From: Shewanella sp. VB17
Lineage (GTDB): Bacteria; Pseudomonadota; Gammaproteobacteria; Enterobacterales; Shewanellaceae
Assembly: GCF_013248905.1 (NCBI RefSeq)
Contig: NZ_JABRVS010000001.1
Location: forward strand, 3,410,001 to 3,474,000
Direction: 5' to 3'
Length of the DNA: 64,000 bases
The stretch's first letter is position 1. Each line of letters opens with the position of its first letter. The translations under genes were made by a program, and so were the position numbers. A model generated the notes under the pieces. The model did not search any database. It was not told where the DNA came from and saw only the letters and a list, made by a program, of their open reading frames with translations. Below are positions 52,449 to 61,243 of this stretch, piece after piece.

Positions 52449-54260
52449 ATGAGCAAACAAAATGACCGAGCTGTTGTTGAAGGTCCAACTATGATGACCC
52501 CATCCGAGGCCTTCGTAGAAACTATGGTCGCCAATGATGTCACAAATATATTCGGTATTATGGGATCAGCATTTATGGATGCCATGGATATATTTTCTCC
52601 AGCAGGTATCCGCCTTATTCCCGTCGTACACGAACAAGGTGCAGGCCATATGGCCGATGGCTTCTCTCGAGTCTCTGGGAATCATGGTGTAGTGATAGGT
52701 CAAAATGGGCCAGGAATAAGCAACTGTGTCACCGCCATTGCGGCTGCATATTGGGCCCATAGCCCTGTGGTGATTATCACACCAGAAACCGGCACGATGA
52801 CTCAAGGATTAGGTGGATTTCAAGAATGTAATCAACTTCCAATGTTCCAAGAATTCACTAAATATCAAGGGCATGTTACCCATCCTAATCGTATGGCTGA
52901 ATACACGGGCCGTTGTTTTGATCGTGCATTAAGCGAAATGGGTCCCACTCAACTTAATATTCCACGGGATTATTTCTACGGTGAGAGCACGGTAGAAATC
53001 CCTAAGCCTTCACGCCTTGACAGAGGGCCTGGTGGAGAATCTAGCCTCAATGAAGCAGCAGATTTACTCGCTAAAGCTAAATTCCCAGTCATTATTTCCG
53101 GTGGCGGCGTTGTCATGGGTGATGCCATTGAAGAGTGTAAAGCCCTTGCTGAACGCTTAGGTGCTCCCGTGGTCAATAGCTATTTACACAACGATTCATT
53201 TCCTGCGAGTCACGAACTGTGGTGTGGTCCTCTAGGCTATCAAGGTTCAAAAGCCGCCATGAAGTTAATCGCTCAAGCTGATGTGGTTATCGCATTAGGT
53301 TCACGCTTAGGCCCATTTGGCACCTTACCTCAACATGGCATGGATTATTGGCCAAAAGACGCAAAAATCATTCAGATAGATGCTGACAACAAGATGCTAG
53401 GACTCGTGAAAAAGATTTCTGTCGGCATTTGTGGCGATGCAAAAGCCGCTGCCATCGCCCTTACTGAGCGTCTTGCTAAACGTACCTTAGACTGTGACGC
53501 TACCCTTGCCCAACGTAAAGATAAGATCTGCACAGAAAAAGCAGCTTGGGAAAAAGAGCTAGACGAATGGACTCATGAAACGGATGCATTCAGCTTAGAC
53601 ATGATTAAAGAAAATGCCGCAGAAACCCCTTTCTCTGGCGGCGAATATTTACACCCTCGTCAGGTATTACGTGAACTTGAAAAAGCCATGCCTGAAGATG
53701 TGATGGTCTCTACCGACATCGGTAACATTAATTCCATCGCCAACAGTTATCTCCGCTTTGACAAGCCAAGAAGCTTCTTTGCGGCCATGAGTTTTGGTAA
53801 TTGTGGTTACGCCTTCCCAACGATTATCGGGGCCAAGGTTGCCGCGCCAGAACGCCCAGCAGTCTCCTACGCTGGTGACGGAGCTTGGGGAATGAGCTTA
53901 ATGGAAACCATGACCTGTGTGCGTCACGATATCCCCGTTACCGCTGTCGTGTTCCATAACCGTCAATGGGGTGCAGAAAAGAAAAATCAGGTCGATTTCT
54001 ATGACCGCCGCTTTGTCGCAGGTGAATTGGATAACGAAAGTTTTGCTGAGATAGCACGAGCAATGGGCGCGGAAGGCGTCACCGTTGATCGCCTTGAAGA
54101 TGTTGGACCCGCCCTTAAGAAAGCCATCGATATGCAGATGAATGAAGGTAAAACCACCATCATAGAAATCATGTGTACCCGTGAGCTCGGTGATCCTTTC
54201 CGCCGTGATGCACTATCAACCCCCGTTCGTCACTTGGAAAAGTATAAAGATTTCGTCTAA
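52449..54260 (+). CDS. xsc: Sulfoacetaldehyde acetyltransferase
   Basis: A 603-residue ThDP enzyme that cleaves sulfoacetaldehyde with phosphate to acetyl phosphate and sulfite. It has the acetolactate synthase-like three-domain plan: catalytic Glu in PVVHEQGAGHMADGFSR, then GQNGPGISNCVTAIAAAYWA, and the ThDP motif GDGAWGMSLMETMTCVRHDI followed by VFHNRQWGAEKKNQVDFY. Those Xsc-specific segments distinguish it from IlvI at 23241. AGAGGA lies before the ATG. It is the hallmark gene of the cluster. A terminator follows, so the tauXY genes are probably transcribed separately. Confidence 0.95.
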   Translation: MSKQNDRAVVEGPTMMTPSEAFVETMVANDVTNIFGIMGSAFMDAMDIFSPAGIRLIPVVHEQGAGHMADGFSRVSGNHGVVIGQNGPGISNCVTAIAAAYWAHSPVVIITPETGTMTQGLGGFQECNQLPMFQEFTKYQGHVTHPNRMAEYTGRCFDRALSEMGPTQLNIPRDYFYGESTVEIPKPSRLDRGPGGESSLNEAADLLAKAKFPVIISGGGVVMGDAIEECKALAERLGAPVVNSYLHNDSFPASHELWCGPLGYQGSKAAMKLIAQADVVIALGSRLGPFGTLPQHGMDYWPKDAKIIQIDADNKMLGLVKKISVGICGDAKAAAIALTERLAKRTLDCDATLAQRKDKICTEKAAWEKELDEWTHETDAFSLDMIKENAAETPFSGGEYLHPRQVLRELEKAMPEDVMVSTDIGNINSIANSYLRFDKPRSFFAAMSFGNCGYAFPTIIGAKVAAPERPAVSYAGDGAWGMSLMETMTCVRHDIPVTAVVFHNRQWGAEKKNQVDFYDRRFVAGELDNESFAEIARAMGAEGVTVDRLEDVGPALKKAIDMQMNEGKTTIIEIMCTRELGDPFRRDALSTPVRHLEKYKDFV

Positions 54261-54277
54261 CCCTTGTCGGAGTGAAT

Positions 54278-54307
54278 CTGGCTCATTGATTGGGCCAGGT
54301 AGTTTTT
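54278..54307 (+). terminator. Terminator of xsc
   Basis: CTGGCTC (54278-54284) and GGGCCAG (54292-54298), one U-G pair included, form a 7-bp stem followed by TTTTT at 54303-54307. Confidence 0.75.
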
Positions 54308-54328
54308 CCATTACAAGGTCATCAATTC

Positions 54329-54487
54329 ATGAGCACAAAACAACTCTCTACACCGCTGAATACATTCAGCAACGTGCAACCTGAATTCATGCTATGTGGC
54401 GTTATCAGCGCAGCAGTGATGGCCATTCCATTGACCTTATTTAATCGTAATTGTCATTGCTATTTTTTTAACCATTTTGATATATAA
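54329..54487 (+). CDS. Doubtful 52-residue reading frame
   Basis: An ATG with AAGGT 9 bases upstream opens a short frame with one hydrophobic stretch (FMLCGVISAAVMAIPLTLF). It could be a small membrane protein or a truncated transporter start. It lies just after the xsc terminator with no promoter seen. I do not recognise it. Confidence 0.2.
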   Translation: MSTKQLSTPLNTFSNVQPEFMLCGVISAAVMAIPLTLFNRNCHCYFFNHFDI

Positions 54488-54562
54488 AAATATACCACCA
54501 ACAAGATAAAAAATAAGTACCCCCTATTTTAAGGAGTTTCACCTTAGTAAATAGGTCTTATA

Positions 54563-54619
54563 TTGATAAAAAGTATCAAATACGATACAAAATATTTCAT
54601 TATATGGAATACAGTTCAC
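54563..54619 (+). promoter_or_regulatory. tauX upstream regulatory region
   Basis: TTGATA (54563-54568) and TATCAA (54574-54579) form a perfect inverted repeat, and TTGATA may also be a -35 box. TGGAATACAGTTCAC at 54605-54619 resembles the IclR consensus at about 10 of 15 bases, close to the likely transcription start. Confidence 0.35.
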
Positions 54620-54647
54620 ACAATTATGATGTTTGGAGTAAATTAAC

Positions 54648-55064
54648 ATGAATAATCAGGAAGCTAATACAATGAGTAATCAAGAAACCCTCGCTTTTTT
54701 AAACACCTTTTCTCAAGCATGGAATGATCACGACATAGATGCATTAATGAACTGCATGACAACCGATTGTGAATTCCATGCCATTGCAGGTGCTGACCTT
54801 TTAGGGGCAAGCTTTTATGGGTTTGATGACGTTAAAACTGCATTTCAACTCGCATGGAAGAATTTCCCTGATGCACAATGGCTAGATGGCGATCACTTTA
54901 TTAGTGGCGACCGCGCTGTAACAGAATCTACATTTTGTGGCACCAAAGCTGACGGTACGCGAGTTGAAGCACGTATGGTGGATATATTTACGCTACGTGA
55001 TGGCAAAATTCAGGTGAAAAATGCCTTCCGTAAAGATCGCCCTTCACTGACAGTGTCCGCTTAA
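54648..55064 (+). CDS. tauX: TauX-like small subunit, NTF2/SnoaL fold
   Basis: A 138-residue protein with the SnoaL/NTF2-like fold: LNTFSQAWNDHDIDALMNCM, TDCEFHAIAGADLLG, FPDAQWLDGDHFISGDRAV, then DGKIQVKNAFRKDR. It is next to a FAD oxidoreductase in a cluster with xsc, the arrangement of the taurine dehydrogenase small and large subunits TauX and TauY. GGAG lies about 9 bases before the ATG. A paralogue lies at 60704 on the other strand. The assignment rests on fold plus context. Confidence 0.7.
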   Translation: MNNQEANTMSNQETLAFLNTFSQAWNDHDIDALMNCMTTDCEFHAIAGADLLGASFYGFDDVKTAFQLAWKNFPDAQWLDGDHFISGDRAVTESTFCGTKADGTRVEARMVDIFTLRDGKIQVKNAFRKDRPSLTVSA

Positions 55065-55103
55065 TCGCGCACGCTTTTTCTGCACAACGCATTAAGGATG
55101 ACC

Positions 55104-56543
55104 ATGAGCATAAACCTCAAACAAACAAGCTTAAATCTAAAAGCAGGGATGAGTGCACAGGATCCATATAACCCGCAATATGATCCCTTAGTCAATGCCA
55201 ACCCAGGACAAGGGCAAGATTATGCCCCAACGTATTGGATTGGTACCGCAGGAGAAGCTCCTGAGGATGATGGCCCTATTTTGGGTGACACCTCAGCCGA
55301 TGTGGTCATTGTCGGCTCAGGCTATACCGGACTCTGTGCTGCTATCTATCTTGCTGAGCATTATGGCATCAAAGCGACAGTATTAGAGGCTAATCGGACA
55401 AGTTGGGGCTGCAGCACCCGTAATGGTGGTCAGGCCCAGTGCGCCTCAGGACGATTAAAGCGCTCTCAATGGATTGAACGTTGGGGGGTTGATACTGCAC
55501 TGCGTATGCACCAAGAATGCCTCGATGGCATGCAAACCTTTAAAGATCTTATCAAAGACATTGATTGTGAGCCGCAAGTTGGTGGACATCTTTATATCGC
55601 TCACCGTGATAAAATGATGCCAACATTGGAAAAAGAAGCGTCTTTACTACGTCAAACCTTTAACTACGATGCGCAAATCTTAGATGCATCAACCGTTAGA
55701 AATCAATTCGTCGGGGACACTGAGGCAGCTGGTGCGATGCATGAACCTGAAGGGATCGGGATCCATGCGGGAAAACTGGCCTTTGGCTACCTAAAAAAAG
55801 CCCGCGCATTAGGTGTCAAAGTGCATCCTGGTAGTCCAGTCATTGACTGGAACACGCGCAACGGCGTACATTACCTAACCACCCCTGGCGGCATTGTAAA
55901 AGCAGCAGCGGTTGGGATGGCGACCGGCGGCTACACCTCACAGGGTCTGCACGCCAGTACTAAAAATCGCTTGTTACCTATTTTATCTAATTCGATCGTG
56001 ACTCGACCTTTAACCAATGCAGAACTTGATGCTTGTAACTTTAAGACACATCAAGTGCTCACTGATACCCGAGTATTGAGGCATTATTATCGTCTTTTAC
56101 CCGACAATCGCGTTCAAATAGGTAGCCGTAGTGCGATCAGTGGTCAGCATGCACCCAAACAAAAATACCAACAGTTTCTGGAGAACGACTTAGCCAAAAA
56201 GTTTCCTGCATTAAAAGGAATACAAATCGATTACTCTTGGTGGGGCTGGGTGGATGTCAGTCATGACATGATGCCACGCATCTATCGACCCGATCCTAAA
56301 GAAACTATCTATTACGCCTTAGGTTATGGCGGTAATGGTGTGATGTATTCCGCCCAAGCAGGTAAGCGACTTGCACAATGGATTGCAGGAGAAGAGACCC
56401 AGATTGATCTGCCCATATTTCAATCTAAGTTACCCTTCCCGAATATTCGTGAGGCGATTGAATCTGAAACATTTGCCCCCTTTAGAAGAATGGGCCAACG
56501 ATTTTTGTACAACTGGTATCACCTTAAGGATGAAGTCCTTTAA
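55104..56543 (+). CDS. tauY: TauY-like FAD-dependent taurine dehydrogenase large subunit
   Basis: A flavoprotein of about 479 residues in the DAO family. The dinucleotide motif DVVIVGSGYTGLCAAIYLAE begins near residue 69. ATVLEANRTSWGCSTRNGGQ and the C-terminal ALGYGGNGVMYSAQAGKRLA are family segments. TauXY oxidatively deaminates taurine to sulfoacetaldehyde and ammonia, passing electrons to a cytochrome or quinone. N-methyltaurine or related amines are possible alternative substrates. It starts 39 bases after tauX; ATG 55104 has AAGGA 5 bases upstream, while ATG 55098 overlaps that site. Gamma-glutamylputrescine oxidase-like relatives exist, but the cluster supports TauY. Confidence 0.75.
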   Translation: MSINLKQTSLNLKAGMSAQDPYNPQYDPLVNANPGQGQDYAPTYWIGTAGEAPEDDGPILGDTSADVVIVGSGYTGLCAAIYLAEHYGIKATVLEANRTSWGCSTRNGGQAQCASGRLKRSQWIERWGVDTALRMHQECLDGMQTFKDLIKDIDCEPQVGGHLYIAHRDKMMPTLEKEASLLRQTFNYDAQILDASTVRNQFVGDTEAAGAMHEPEGIGIHAGKLAFGYLKKARALGVKVHPGSPVIDWNTRNGVHYLTTPGGIVKAAAVGMATGGYTSQGLHASTKNRLLPILSNSIVTRPLTNAELDACNFKTHQVLTDTRVLRHYYRLLPDNRVQIGSRSAISGQHAPKQKYQQFLENDLAKKFPALKGIQIDYSWWGWVDVSHDMMPRIYRPDPKETIYYALGYGGNGVMYSAQAGKRLAQWIAGEETQIDLPIFQSKLPFPNIREAIESETFAPFRRMGQRFLYNWYHLKDEVL

Positions 56544-56560
56544 GTGAAGATATACCGCAA

Positions 56561-56596
56561 TTACCTCCCTATGCAGGATGATTGATATGGAGGTAA
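56561..56596. repeat. Inverted repeat between tauY and the TRAP genes
   Basis: TTACCTCC (56561-56568) and GGAGGTAA (56589-56596) are perfect 8-bp arms with a 20-base spacer. It may be an RNA hairpin that adjusts expression between the two gene sets; no T run follows. Confidence 0.45.
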
Positions 56597-56657
56597 CTTG
56601 TCGATAAGCATAATATTTTTAATTCGAATCTTATAATTATGATAACAGGATAGAACT

Positions 56658-57665
56658 ATGAAATTTATTAAAGGCGTCGTTGCGCCACTCATCACCAGTG
56701 TTAGTTTATTTGCCATCCTACCTATGGCTTCAGCTGAAACCTTCAAGATGGCAGTAGGGGATGCCGCAGGAGGCACTCAATGGGAGCTTGGGCATAAGTT
56801 TAAAGAGCTTATCAGTGACAAAACAGCAGGGAAAACCACCGTAGATCTATTTCCTAATGGTCAGCTAGGTAATGAACAAGATACCGTCAACAATGCCTCC
56901 ATGGGATTATTAGACTTCTCGATTATCGCCATTAATAACGTCACCCCTTTTTCTCCTAGTGTCGGCTTATTAACCATGCCTTACGTCATTTTAAGTGCCG
57001 AAGAAGCAAAAACATTAACTCAAGGTAAAATAGGCAAAGAGTTGATTCAAAATACCATTAAGGATGCGGGCGTGCGTATTGTGGGATGGGCATACTCAGG
57101 TTTTCGCGTTCTAACCAATTCTAAGCGTCCGATTGAATCACTGGCCGATCTCAAAGGACTCGTGATCCGCGTTCCCCGTAATGAGATCATGATGTCGACA
57201 TACCAAGCATGGGGCGTTAACCCAACACCGATGGCCTGGTCAGAAACCTTTACAGGCCTTCAATTAGGTGTGGTAGATGGGCAAGACAACCCTTACATGA
57301 CCATCAATGCAATGAAGTTTAATGAGGTCCAAAAATATGTGACCAATATTCGTTATATTTTCTCCATCGAACCTCTCATCATCAGTGAATCGATTTTTCA
57401 AGCTCAAAAACCCGCTATGCAAGCCATTATTTTAGAGGCTGGCAAAGAAGCCACAGACTATAGCTACTCCTTTTTACTCGAGTCTGAAGAAAAAATCCGA
57501 AAGTCATTAGTTGCCAAAGGCATGATTATCTCCACACCGAGTAACGGTGAAAAGGAATGGATAGATGTCGCGACGAAAAAGGTCTGGCCTAAATTTTATA
57601 ACAGCATAGGTGGAAAAGTGAAACTTGATAATGCCTTAGCGACCTTAGGTCGCACTGCTAATTAA
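56658..57665 (+). CDS. TRAP transporter substrate-binding protein (DctP family), probably for taurine
   Basis: A 335-residue periplasmic protein with a signal peptide ending MASA. The DctP fold is seen in ELGHKFKELISDKTAGKTTV, FPNGQLGNEQDTVNNASMG, the carboxylate-binding arginine region around LKGLVIRVPRNEIMMSTYQA, and FTGLQLGVVDGQDNPYMTI. TauK is the binding protein of the taurine TRAP system in Paracoccus, and this is the likely counterpart. AGGA precedes the ATG. The membrane subunits follow. Confidence 0.88.
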   Translation: MKFIKGVVAPLITSVSLFAILPMASAETFKMAVGDAAGGTQWELGHKFKELISDKTAGKTTVDLFPNGQLGNEQDTVNNASMGLLDFSIIAINNVTPFSPSVGLLTMPYVILSAEEAKTLTQGKIGKELIQNTIKDAGVRIVGWAYSGFRVLTNSKRPIESLADLKGLVIRVPRNEIMMSTYQAWGVNPTPMAWSETFTGLQLGVVDGQDNPYMTINAMKFNEVQKYVTNIRYIFSIEPLIISESIFQAQKPAMQAIILEAGKEATDYSYSFLLESEEKIRKSLVAKGMIISTPSNGEKEWIDVATKKVWPKFYNSIGGKVKLDNALATLGRTAN

Positions 57666-57788
57666 CCTTAGATGATATTTATTGAGCCAAAGATTAATAC
57701 GAATACCAAGTAATAATTGACATGGCGAGTGCGAATATTAACCATCATTTTGTTCGCTTTAATCAGAGTTGTTTATTGAGGACAAAAT

Positions 57789-58340
57789 ATGTCTGCTAAG
57801 CATTTTTTTATCAAGCACATTAATAATATTGAAGAATATTTATGTGCTTTGTTGTTAGCTGCTTTTGTGATGATACTGTTTGCACAAATTGTATTACGAC
57901 AACTGTTTCAGTACTCCCTTCCCTGGGGAGATGAAGTCTCAACCTATATGTTCGTATGGTTTGCTTATTTAGGCGCTGTTGTTGCCGCTAAAATGTCGGC
58001 ACACAACCGGGTGACATTTCACTTTAAATGGTTTCCTCCCATCGTTAAAACGGTGAGTGAAACCATAGCTGATCTTTTATGGGTTGGATTCAATCTCTTT
58101 TTCGTTTATCTAAGTTATGATTTTGTTTTTAATAAGATGAATCTCTTTTGGAAGTCACAAACAACGGGAATTCCAATGAAGTACTTTTATCTTATTTTAC
58201 CCATTGCATTCACATTAATGTCGGTAAGAATACTCTTGAATCTATATTTGAAATTATTTAAAGGGATTGAAGCCCTCGATCCTGAAACACAAGAGCTGAA
58301 AAAAATTAGCCTATCCGCTGCCAAGAAAAGCGAGGTATAA
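57789..58340 (+). CDS. TRAP transporter small membrane subunit (DctQ family)
   Basis: A 183-residue inner-membrane protein with four predicted helices. WGDEVSTYMFVWFAYLGAVV is the DctQ signature, with MKYFYLILPIAFTLMSVRI near the C terminus. It pairs with the large subunit encoded 2 bases after its stop. Probable TauL counterpart. GAGGA precedes the ATG. Confidence 0.9.
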   Translation: MSAKHFFIKHINNIEEYLCALLLAAFVMILFAQIVLRQLFQYSLPWGDEVSTYMFVWFAYLGAVVAAKMSAHNRVTFHFKWFPPIVKTVSETIADLLWVGFNLFFVYLSYDFVFNKMNLFWKSQTTGIPMKYFYLILPIAFTLMSVRILLNLYLKLFKGIEALDPETQELKKISLSAAKKSEV

Positions 58341-58342
58341 CC

Positions 58343-59683
58343 ATGGAACAATATCTCACTGTGATCTTGTTTGGTGGTTTCATCATCATGCTCATTCTAG
58401 GAGCTCCTATTACAGTATCGTTAGCAGGCGCTGCCATGGCTGCCTACCTGATACTTGACAAAAATCCTATCGCAATGGTTCAGATAGCATTTACTTCCGT
58501 GGGTAATTTTCCATTAATGGCCTTACCCGCATTTGTTCTGGCTGGCGCCCTCATGGAAGCGGCTGGGATCTCCAGGCGGCTTGTTGATATTGCCGAGCAT
58601 TTAGCCGGTCCTATCACCGGAGGACTGGGGGCAGCGACCATCATTGCCTGTGTCTTTTTCGGATCAATATCTGGATCCGGGCCAGCCACCACTGCTGCCG
58701 TCGGCATGCTAATGATACCCGCAATGGTTAAACGTCACTACGATCGCAGTTACGCTTCAGCTATCACAGCAGCTTCTGGAGGACTTGGGATCATTATCCC
58801 ACCGTCCATTCCCTTGGTTATTTTCGGCATTTCTTCCATGGGACTCCAGCCACCGACTGAAGCAATTGCCTTGCATGGCCCATTTGCCAGTGTCTCAATT
58901 CCTAAACTCTTTATTGCTGGTATCATTCCAGGGCTCATTATCGCCTTAAGTTTAATTGCGATGAACTACATCATCTCTAAACGTGAAGGCTATAAAGGGT
59001 TAACCGACAATTGGTCTTTCTCTGAAATAGGCTCTGTCTTTCGCCGTGGGATTTGGTCTCTACTCGCGCCAGTACTTATTTTAGGTGGCATCTATTCTGG
59101 CATTTTTACACCAACTGAATCGGCCATCGTCGCGGTAGTTTATTCACTTTTTGTGGGTTTTTTTATTCACAAAGAAATGAAAATAAACAATGTTTTTAAG
59201 TCACTAACTACCACAACTTGGATCACAGGTCGAGTCCTACTGATATTGTTTGCCGCCACCGTGTTTGGCCGTCTTTTAGTCGAACAAAGAATTCCAGCCA
59301 TCATTGCAGATAATCTGCTTCACATGACTGACAACATGTACCTAATTTGGATCTTGATGATTGTCTTCTTGCTATTTGTGGGGATGTTTATGGAGACACT
59401 GGCAGCGATTATGATCATCGTGCCTGTTATGCTACCTATCATGTATATGCTAGGGGCTGATCCCACCCATGTAGGGATTGTGGTCGTGTGCGTACTCTCA
59501 ATTGGGTTCGCTACTCCCCCCTTAGGAGAAAACATTTTTGTGGCTTCTGGGATTGGCGGCTCCAGTGTCGAGCAGATCACCTCCCGCATCCACCCCTTTG
59601 TATTAGCCTCGGTTATTGGTGTCATATTTATCGCCTTCTTTCCTCAATTGACACTTTGGCTTCCCTCCTTAGTAGGCTACTGA
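58343..59683 (+). CDS. TRAP transporter large membrane subunit (DctM family)
   Basis: A 446-residue inner-membrane carrier with about twelve helices that couples solute uptake to a sodium gradient. DctM motifs include GNFPLMALPAFVLAGALMEA, GSGPATTAAVGMLMIPAM, and GFATPPLGENIFVASGIGG. It starts 2 bases after the DctQ stop, so the two are translationally coupled. Probable TauM counterpart. The Cache gene follows 54 bases later. Confidence 0.93.
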   Translation: MEQYLTVILFGGFIIMLILGAPITVSLAGAAMAAYLILDKNPIAMVQIAFTSVGNFPLMALPAFVLAGALMEAAGISRRLVDIAEHLAGPITGGLGAATIIACVFFGSISGSGPATTAAVGMLMIPAMVKRHYDRSYASAITAASGGLGIIIPPSIPLVIFGISSMGLQPPTEAIALHGPFASVSIPKLFIAGIIPGLIIALSLIAMNYIISKREGYKGLTDNWSFSEIGSVFRRGIWSLLAPVLILGGIYSGIFTPTESAIVAVVYSLFVGFFIHKEMKINNVFKSLTTTTWITGRVLLILFAATVFGRLLVEQRIPAIIADNLLHMTDNMYLIWILMIVFLLFVGMFMETLAAIMIIVPVMLPIMYMLGADPTHVGIVVVCVLSIGFATPPLGENIFVASGIGGSSVEQITSRIHPFVLASVIGVIFIAFFPQLTLWLPSLVGY

Positions 59684-59737
59684 TGATTATGATGAGCATA
59701 CAAAATTTGATTATATTTATATTTTTAGGAATGTCAT

Positions 59738-60619
59738 ATGAATACTCAGTTAAAAAATAGCCTACTAACTGCCAGTTTAGTGCTTACCTCAACAATGTCC
59801 ACGGGGATCACTCACGCAGATAATAATATGTATGTTACTCATATCGAAACCAAAGAAGAAGTTAGCGCTAAAGAGCTGTTAACACGCGCTATCACACATA
59901 TAAAAATAAGTGGTGGTGAGGCTGTCAATGATTTCAGTCACAAAGAAGAATTTATCAATGGAAACTTATACGTTTTCGCACTGAGTATTGATGGACGTTT
60001 TTTAGCCAGCGGAGGTTCGTCGTCAGTACTCGTCGGCGACACTGTATTAGATATTTTTGACATGTATGGTAAATACTTTTTCCGTGAGATGATCCAAAAA
60101 GCCGAAAAAGAGGGACAGGGATCTGTCGAATATCACTGGAAAAACCCAACCGACAGAACCGCTTCGCCTAAAAGAACCTTATTCCAACGCGTCGGTGACA
60201 TCATTATTGCCGTCGGTTACTACCCAGTCAGAGCCAATGCTTTCCAAGCTAAAGAACTCTTAGGACGTGCCACCGTTGAAATGCATAAGAATTTAAAATC
60301 AGCCCTGTATCAATTTAATAATCTCGATGGCCAATATGTGAATGGTGACCTTTATCTCTTTGTTATAGATATCAAAACCAAATTATTTTTAGCACACGGC
60401 GTCAGTCGAAGCTTCATTGGTCAATCTATTGATACAGTCTTGGATGATGTAGGCAAAGACGCTACTCATGACATGCTAGAAATGGTGAAACATCAAGATT
60501 CAGGTGAAATAAGTTACCTATGGACCAATCCCATCACCAATGAAAAAGAGAGAAAACACACCTTTTTTAGCTCAATCGATGATAAATTATTAGGAGTAGG
60601 TTTCTACACTCCAGATTAA
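59738..60619 (+). CDS. Secreted tandem Cache-domain protein
   Basis: A 293-residue exported protein with a signal peptide ending ITHA near residue 28. Two homologous single-Cache (sCache_2/Cache_2-like) modules follow, at about residues 40-165 and 170-293. Each carries a matching set: NGNLYVFALSIDGRFLASGG versus NGDLYLFVIDIKTKLFLAHG, then EYHWKNPT versus SYLWTNPI. Cache modules usually sit in receptors, but there is no membrane segment or signalling domain here, so it may be a free binding protein. AGGA precedes the ATG. It is the last gene of the TRAP operon and could help detect or deliver the sulfonate. Function inferred from context only. Confidence 0.85.
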   Translation: MNTQLKNSLLTASLVLTSTMSTGITHADNNMYVTHIETKEEVSAKELLTRAITHIKISGGEAVNDFSHKEEFINGNLYVFALSIDGRFLASGGSSSVLVGDTVLDIFDMYGKYFFREMIQKAEKEGQGSVEYHWKNPTDRTASPKRTLFQRVGDIIIAVGYYPVRANAFQAKELLGRATVEMHKNLKSALYQFNNLDGQYVNGDLYLFVIDIKTKLFLAHGVSRSFIGQSIDTVLDDVGKDATHDMLEMVKHQDSGEISYLWTNPITNEKERKHTFFSSIDDKLLGVGFYTPD

Positions 60620-60636
60620 TCATCCCCATCAACACC

Positions 60637-60676
60637 AAAGACAGGAATAAATTTTAACCATGTATTCCTGTCTTTT
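60637..60676 (+). terminator. Terminator at the end of the TRAP operon
   Basis: AAAGACAGGAATA (60637-60649) and TATTCCTGTCTTT (60663-60675) form a perfect 13-bp stem between convergent genes. Confidence 0.85.
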
Positions 60677-60703
60677 AAACACTCATGCATTCGTGTTAAT
60701 GCA

Positions 60704-61066
60704 TTAGTGTTGATGTTTCATAAATGAACTCTTCACTTTTATTTTACCCTTCTCAAAAGTAAATAAATCACATCCCTCTAGCGCTATTTTAGTTCCATCA
60801 GATTTAGTGGTAATAAATGTCCACTGTGAACAGCCTCTGTTACCTTGAATGAAATGACTTGCATTATCAAAGTGCACATCGGGCATCATTTCCCACACTG
60901 ATATAAACTTAGCTTTAACCGCCTCACATCCTGAATAACGAGTACCGTATGTCTCAGGCCCACCGCCTGTTTCAAAAATGCAATCTGCTGACATAAAAGA
61001 CATAATTTTATCAATATCGTGTTTATTCCACGCATCAACATAAGCCTGAAGATCATCAATATTCAT
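60704..61066 (-). CDS. Second TauX-like NTF2/SnoaL protein
   Basis: A 120-residue paralogue of the TauX-like protein at 54648. Shared positions include AWNKHDID versus AWNDHDID, HFIQGNRG versus HFISGDRA, TKSDGTKI versus TKADGTRV, and FEKGKIKVKSSF versus LRDGKIQVKNAF. It is on the opposite strand and has no flavoprotein partner. ATG 61066 with GGAT upstream is preferred over a GTG at 61078. It may be an alternative subunit, a regulator, or a duplicated remnant that still has an intact frame. Confidence 0.8.
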   Translation of the reverse strand: MNIDDLQAYVDAWNKHDIDKIMSFMSADCIFETGGGPETYGTRYSGCEAVKAKFISVWEMMPDVHFDNASHFIQGNRGCSQWTFITTKSDGTKIALEGCDLFTFEKGKIKVKSSFMKHQH

Positions 61067-61243
61067 ATTTTTATCCACTTATACCATTAACGAAATAACC
61101 AGTAGGTTTTAGTATAGCAATTGCACAGATAAGCGTGATAATGGTATCCCCCCCTGAACTCTGCTTAAGCAGTATTTAAAAAATATCACAATATTTAACG
61201 CTAACATCTATTCTTATTTGTATACACTGTAACTGAGGAAAAC

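Larger units (their letters stand above)
54261..54647. other. Region between xsc and tauX
   Basis: About 390 bases holding the xsc terminator, a doubtful short reading frame at 54329 and the tauX promoter region with a TTGATA/TATCAA inverted repeat. No other gene is supported. Confidence 0.5.

Noticed and set aside
52449..54260. Acetolactate synthase annotation for this ThDP enzyme
   Set aside because: It has Xsc-type segments, lacks a small subunit gene next to it, and sits with pta and a sulfite exporter.
54563..54579. FNR site upstream of tauX
   Set aside because: TTGATA/TATCAA looks similar, but the half-site spacing is 7 bases instead of 4.
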